From Gallionella sp. (GTDB lineage Bacteria > Pseudomonadota > Gammaproteobacteria > Burkholderiales > Gallionellaceae), in NCBI GenBank assembly GCA_003153155.1, contig PLWV01000021.1, forward strand, positions 25,439 to 89,438: DNA of 64,000 bases. The letters are read 5' to 3'. Under the pieces are notes generated by a model, which saw only the letters and a program-made list of their open reading frames with translations, was not told the DNA's origin and ran no database searches. Position numbers and translations under genes: made by a program. Within the stretch, counting starts at the first letter, position 1. Each line of letters opens with the position of its first letter. Below are positions 61,797 through 64,000 of this stretch, piece by piece.

Positions 61797-62198
61797 ATGA
61801 CGAACAACATAATTGAATTTCTGGCTCATTGGGGAATCACGGCGCTATCGCTATGGGTTGCTGGTTTCATATTCCACGGCATCTCGTTTTCCAATAAACA
61901 GTCGCTGTTTATATCAGCACTCCTGCTGGGTCTAGCCAATGCGATCATCAGGCCGGTCGTCATCTTGCTAACCATCCCGCTGACAATCTTCACCTTCGGA
62001 TTCTTCCTGCTTGTGATCAATGCGTTGATGATGCTTCTGGTGTCATCGGTTGTGTCCGGCTTCAAGGTATCGGGATTCTGGACGGCTTTCTTTGCGAGCA
62101 TCTTCATAGCGGTTCTTAGCTTCTTCGTAGGGCTATTCATCTTCCAAACGAGCGACAATCCGATTGTCATCCCTACGCATCAGGGAATGTTCATATGA
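61797..62198 (+). CDS. Phage holin family IV / YvlD-like membrane protein
   Basis: The 133-residue protein has four membrane segments and the PF04020 pattern: WGITALSLWVAGFIFHGISF, ALLLGLANAIIRPVVILLTI, then FGFFLLVINALMMLLVSSVV and FWTAFFASIFIAVLSFFVGL. YvlD relatives are common chromosomal proteins without phage context. The ATG at 61797 (MTNNIIEFL) is chosen. Confidence 0.88.
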   Translation: MTNNIIEFLAHWGITALSLWVAGFIFHGISFSNKQSLFISALLLGLANAIIRPVVILLTIPLTIFTFGFFLLVINALMMLLVSSVVSGFKVSGFWTAFFASIFIAVLSFFVGLFIFQTSDNPIVIPTHQGMFI

Positions 62199-62344
62199 GG
62201 AATATTGGCAAACAAAGGGTTAGTATGTGCGTATATATGAAAGATCATTATTTCTCCAGTCAGATATTGGCTGAAATGAAATTCAGATACACCAGAATCT
62301 GCAACTACATAAAAATTTGAATAAATTATCCAAAGGAAAAAACC

Positions 62345-62746
62345 ATGAAATTATTTCAAAAGGTCATCATCACCATTGCAGGGTTGTCCATGTTTGGTTG
62401 CTGCAGTTGGATGGCCCCCTCTGAACGGGAATTGGCGCAGGTTCCAACCGTCCATTTTGGCGAGGCAGCACCGGCCGGCAAGAAGTTCGTGCTTGTATAT
62501 CCCGCCGGAACACCTTTGCCGATAGTCGCATCGGTGGGCGGCACACTGATGGATCAGGCCGATAAAACGACAATGCATGTCACGTTAAAGCGGGACGTTT
62601 ATGTGTACGGCCATTGGGTCAGCTTCGATGGTAAAAAATGGGAATACGGACACCATGCCGTTGACGGCAAGTTCGACTTCAGGCTTCCCGGGATGGAAAA
62701 CGGCAGCAACCCCGGCACATTGGGTGTGGTCTTCAACTTGAAATAA
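62345..62746 (+). CDS. Hypothetical lipoprotein
   Basis: The 133-residue protein has a lipobox (IITIAGLSMFGC with Cys19, then Cys20) and a small beta-rich domain (FVLVYPAGTPLPIVASVGGT, TTMHVTLKRDVYVYGHWVSF). AAAGGAAA precedes the ATG. No family is recognised. A DoxX gene follows. Confidence 0.7.
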   Translation: MKLFQKVIITIAGLSMFGCCSWMAPSERELAQVPTVHFGEAAPAGKKFVLVYPAGTPLPIVASVGGTLMDQADKTTMHVTLKRDVYVYGHWVSFDGKKWEYGHHAVDGKFDFRLPGMENGSNPGTLGVVFNLK

Positions 62747-62861
62747 CTTTGCAGGCTTGTCGGATGAGTCGCGTATAGGCTATAGCGATAGACCGCAGTT
62801 CTACAAGGGCAGATTTATAGCGCAACCTCTCAATCGAATTGCTTATATGGGGCGATCAATC

Positions 62862-63269
62862 ATGATTTTATCTGACTCGACTTGTAAAGTCTGGACACCG
62901 CGTATTTTGGGCATACTGCGCATCATCATTGGTTTTCTTTTCTTGCAGCATGGCACGGCAAAGTTATTCGGCACACCACATATCGCGATGTTCGATGGTC
63001 TGCAACTGGTTTCACTACTAGGATTGGCCGGGATACTGGAGTTGGTAGGCGGGCTGTTAATTTTAGTAGGTCTGTTTACGCGGCAAACGGCCTTTATCCT
63101 ATCTGGCGAGATGGTAGTAGCTTACTTCATGGCACATGCGCCACATGGCTTCTTGCCCATCCTGAACCAGGGTGAACTGGCTGTCGTGTACTGCTTCGTC
63201 TTCCTCTATTTTTCAGTTGCCGGGGCTGGTGCCTACAGTATCGATGCGATGCGTAGCAAGACTGAATAG
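62862..63269 (+). CDS. DoxX family membrane protein
   Basis: The 135-residue protein has the four-helix DoxX fold: RILGILRIIIGFLFLQHGTA, KLFG, LVSLLGLAGILELVGGLLIL, GLFTRQTAFILSGEMVVAYF and HAPHGFLPILNQGELAVVYC. DoxX proteins are linked to quinone and thiosulfate or oxidative stress metabolism. Starts at 62757, 62847 and 62862 are in frame; the last fits the family. Confidence 0.88.
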   Translation: MILSDSTCKVWTPRILGILRIIIGFLFLQHGTAKLFGTPHIAMFDGLQLVSLLGLAGILELVGGLLILVGLFTRQTAFILSGEMVVAYFMAHAPHGFLPILNQGELAVVYCFVFLYFSVAGAGAYSIDAMRSKTE

Positions 63270-64000
63270 TTATTTGAGAAAGCAAAATTCTCCGTGATTA
63301 CCCTATGGACTAACTCAGCTGTGACTGTCTGCTTTGTAGAATCCTGAACGTCTGAAAGGTGTCGGGAGCTGCACGTCACGAGTGACTGCTTCAAAGCAAT
63401 GCAATAATTTTCAACCCAGGTGATTGCTTTCAGGAAGCCATAAATACAACATGAAGTGCGGCTCCGTGCCAATAGCGGATACCCGTTCGGCGTGATGCCG
63501 TCGTTGCGCATGTCGGCGATGATGGCGCGACCTTCGTCCAGTGTGTGCACCTTGTTGAGCAGCGTGTTATAGGTGACCACGTCAGGCTTGATCTCGTCGT
63601 TCTGCATGTCGGCGAGTAAGATGCGACCTTCGTTCAGTCAGCGTGTGCGACTTGTTGAGCAGCGTGGTATAGGTAGTCACGTCAGGTTTGATCTCATCGT
63701 TGCGCATGTCGGCTAGGATGGCGCGACCTTCCTCCAGTGTGTGCGCCTTGTTGAGCAGCATGGAATAGGTGACCACGTTAGGCTTGATCTCGTCGTTGCG
63801 CATGTCGGCGAGGATGGCGAGGTCTTCATCTATCGTGTGCGCCTTGTTGCGCAGCGTGTTATAGGTGACCACGTCAGGCTTGATCTCGTCGTTGCGCATT
63901 TCAGCGAGGATGGCGCGACCTTCCTCCAGCGTGCTCGTCTTGTTGAGCAGCGTGTTATAAGTAACCGCGTTAGGCACGATACCGTCGTTGCGCATGTCGG
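63233..64000 (-). pseudogene. PPR-like repeat protein, frameshifted and open at the window edge
   Basis: From the right edge the minus strand encodes tandem 32-residue units (96 bases, near-identical) of the form VVTYNTLLNKAHTLEEG then RAILADMRNDEIKPD, matching the pentatricopeptide (PPR) consensus but three residues short between helices A and B. At least five units are visible. A four-base insertion near 63630-63645 (CAGTCAGC where other units have CAGT or CAGC) shifts the frame in the fourth unit; the array resumes in another frame at 63607. After unit 5 the sequence degenerates (GYPLLARSRTSCC). The 3' end overlaps doxX. The N-terminus lies outside the window. Confidence 0.65.

Noticed and set aside
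61797..62198. Holin-family protein as a prophage sign
   Set aside because: PF04020/YvlD proteins are usual chromosomal genes, and there is no endolysin, integrase or structural phage gene nearby.
63697..64000. Regular 96-base direct repeats at the right edge read as a CRISPR array
   Set aside because: The units are contiguous with no unique spacers, keep an open frame of 32 codons and encode PPR-like repeats.

Overview
The window looks like a chromosomal segment of a betaproteobacterium, most probably Nitrosomonadales and close to Gallionellaceae. This rests on gene order (ychF-pth-rplY-prs-tRNA-Gln-ispE-lolB-TPR lipoprotein near mutM; ferredoxin-coaD-rsmD-paired M16 peptidases beside ftsY-ftsE-ftsX; ruvB-ybgC-tolQRAB-pal-cpoB-queE-queC), on the style of the proteins, and on dispersed repeats typical of that group. 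No 16S gene is present, so the placement is an inference.

Layout. 0.1-7.1 kb: darP, an esterase, an unknown 507-residue protein, aat and bpt (N-degron aminoacyl transferases), a membrane protein and pyrD. 7.1-10.8 kb: a repeat cluster, a beheaded IS30-type transposase, an ankyrin protein, a lone type IV pilin-like gene with a sigma-54 promoter, and a miniature inverted-repeat element. 10.8-15.4 kb: accessory genes (a 28-residue membrane peptide, tpm, a diguanylate cyclase that seems to have lost its periplasmic sensor, a GldC-like protein, an SDR). 15.4-33.5 kb: DNA repair (ruvA, ruvC, yebC, mutM), translation and envelope housekeeping genes, rquA (rhodoquinone synthesis) and a GldA/F/G-like ABC exporter. 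33.5-42.5 kb: small proteins, a phosphoesterase, ferredoxin, coaD, rsmD, two M16 peptidases and ftsYEX. 42.5-49.2 kb: a block with a 1259-residue NHL/FN3/transglutaminase/TPR protein and a CHASE2 adenylate/guanylate cyclase, bounded by two copies of the ftsX 3' end. 49.3-57.4 kb: ruvB, Tol-Pal, preQ0 genes, tRNA-Lys and tRNA-Thr. 57.6-64 kb: small accessory genes, ending in a frameshifted array of PPR-like repeats that runs off the right edge.

The most unusual property is the load of dispersed structured repeats. One family, with at least 13 copies here, forms a hairpin with conserved outer arms, while both the basal and the apical stem change by compensatory pairs from copy to copy. Several copies sit precisely inside a second, short repeat (GGCTC / AGGACAGGC halves). 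Members of these families are inserted in frame in aat (twice), tolB, ftsE, darP, a gldG-like gene and an M16 peptidase gene, lengthening the proteins without breaking them. A separate family of 125-210 bp elements with related terminal inverted repeats lies in intercistronic gaps, in several cases touching or supplying start or stop codons (ispE, rsmD, queC, coaD).

No CRISPR array, prophage or rRNA operon was seen. Protein functions are assigned from sequence motifs and remembered families; no database search was run.
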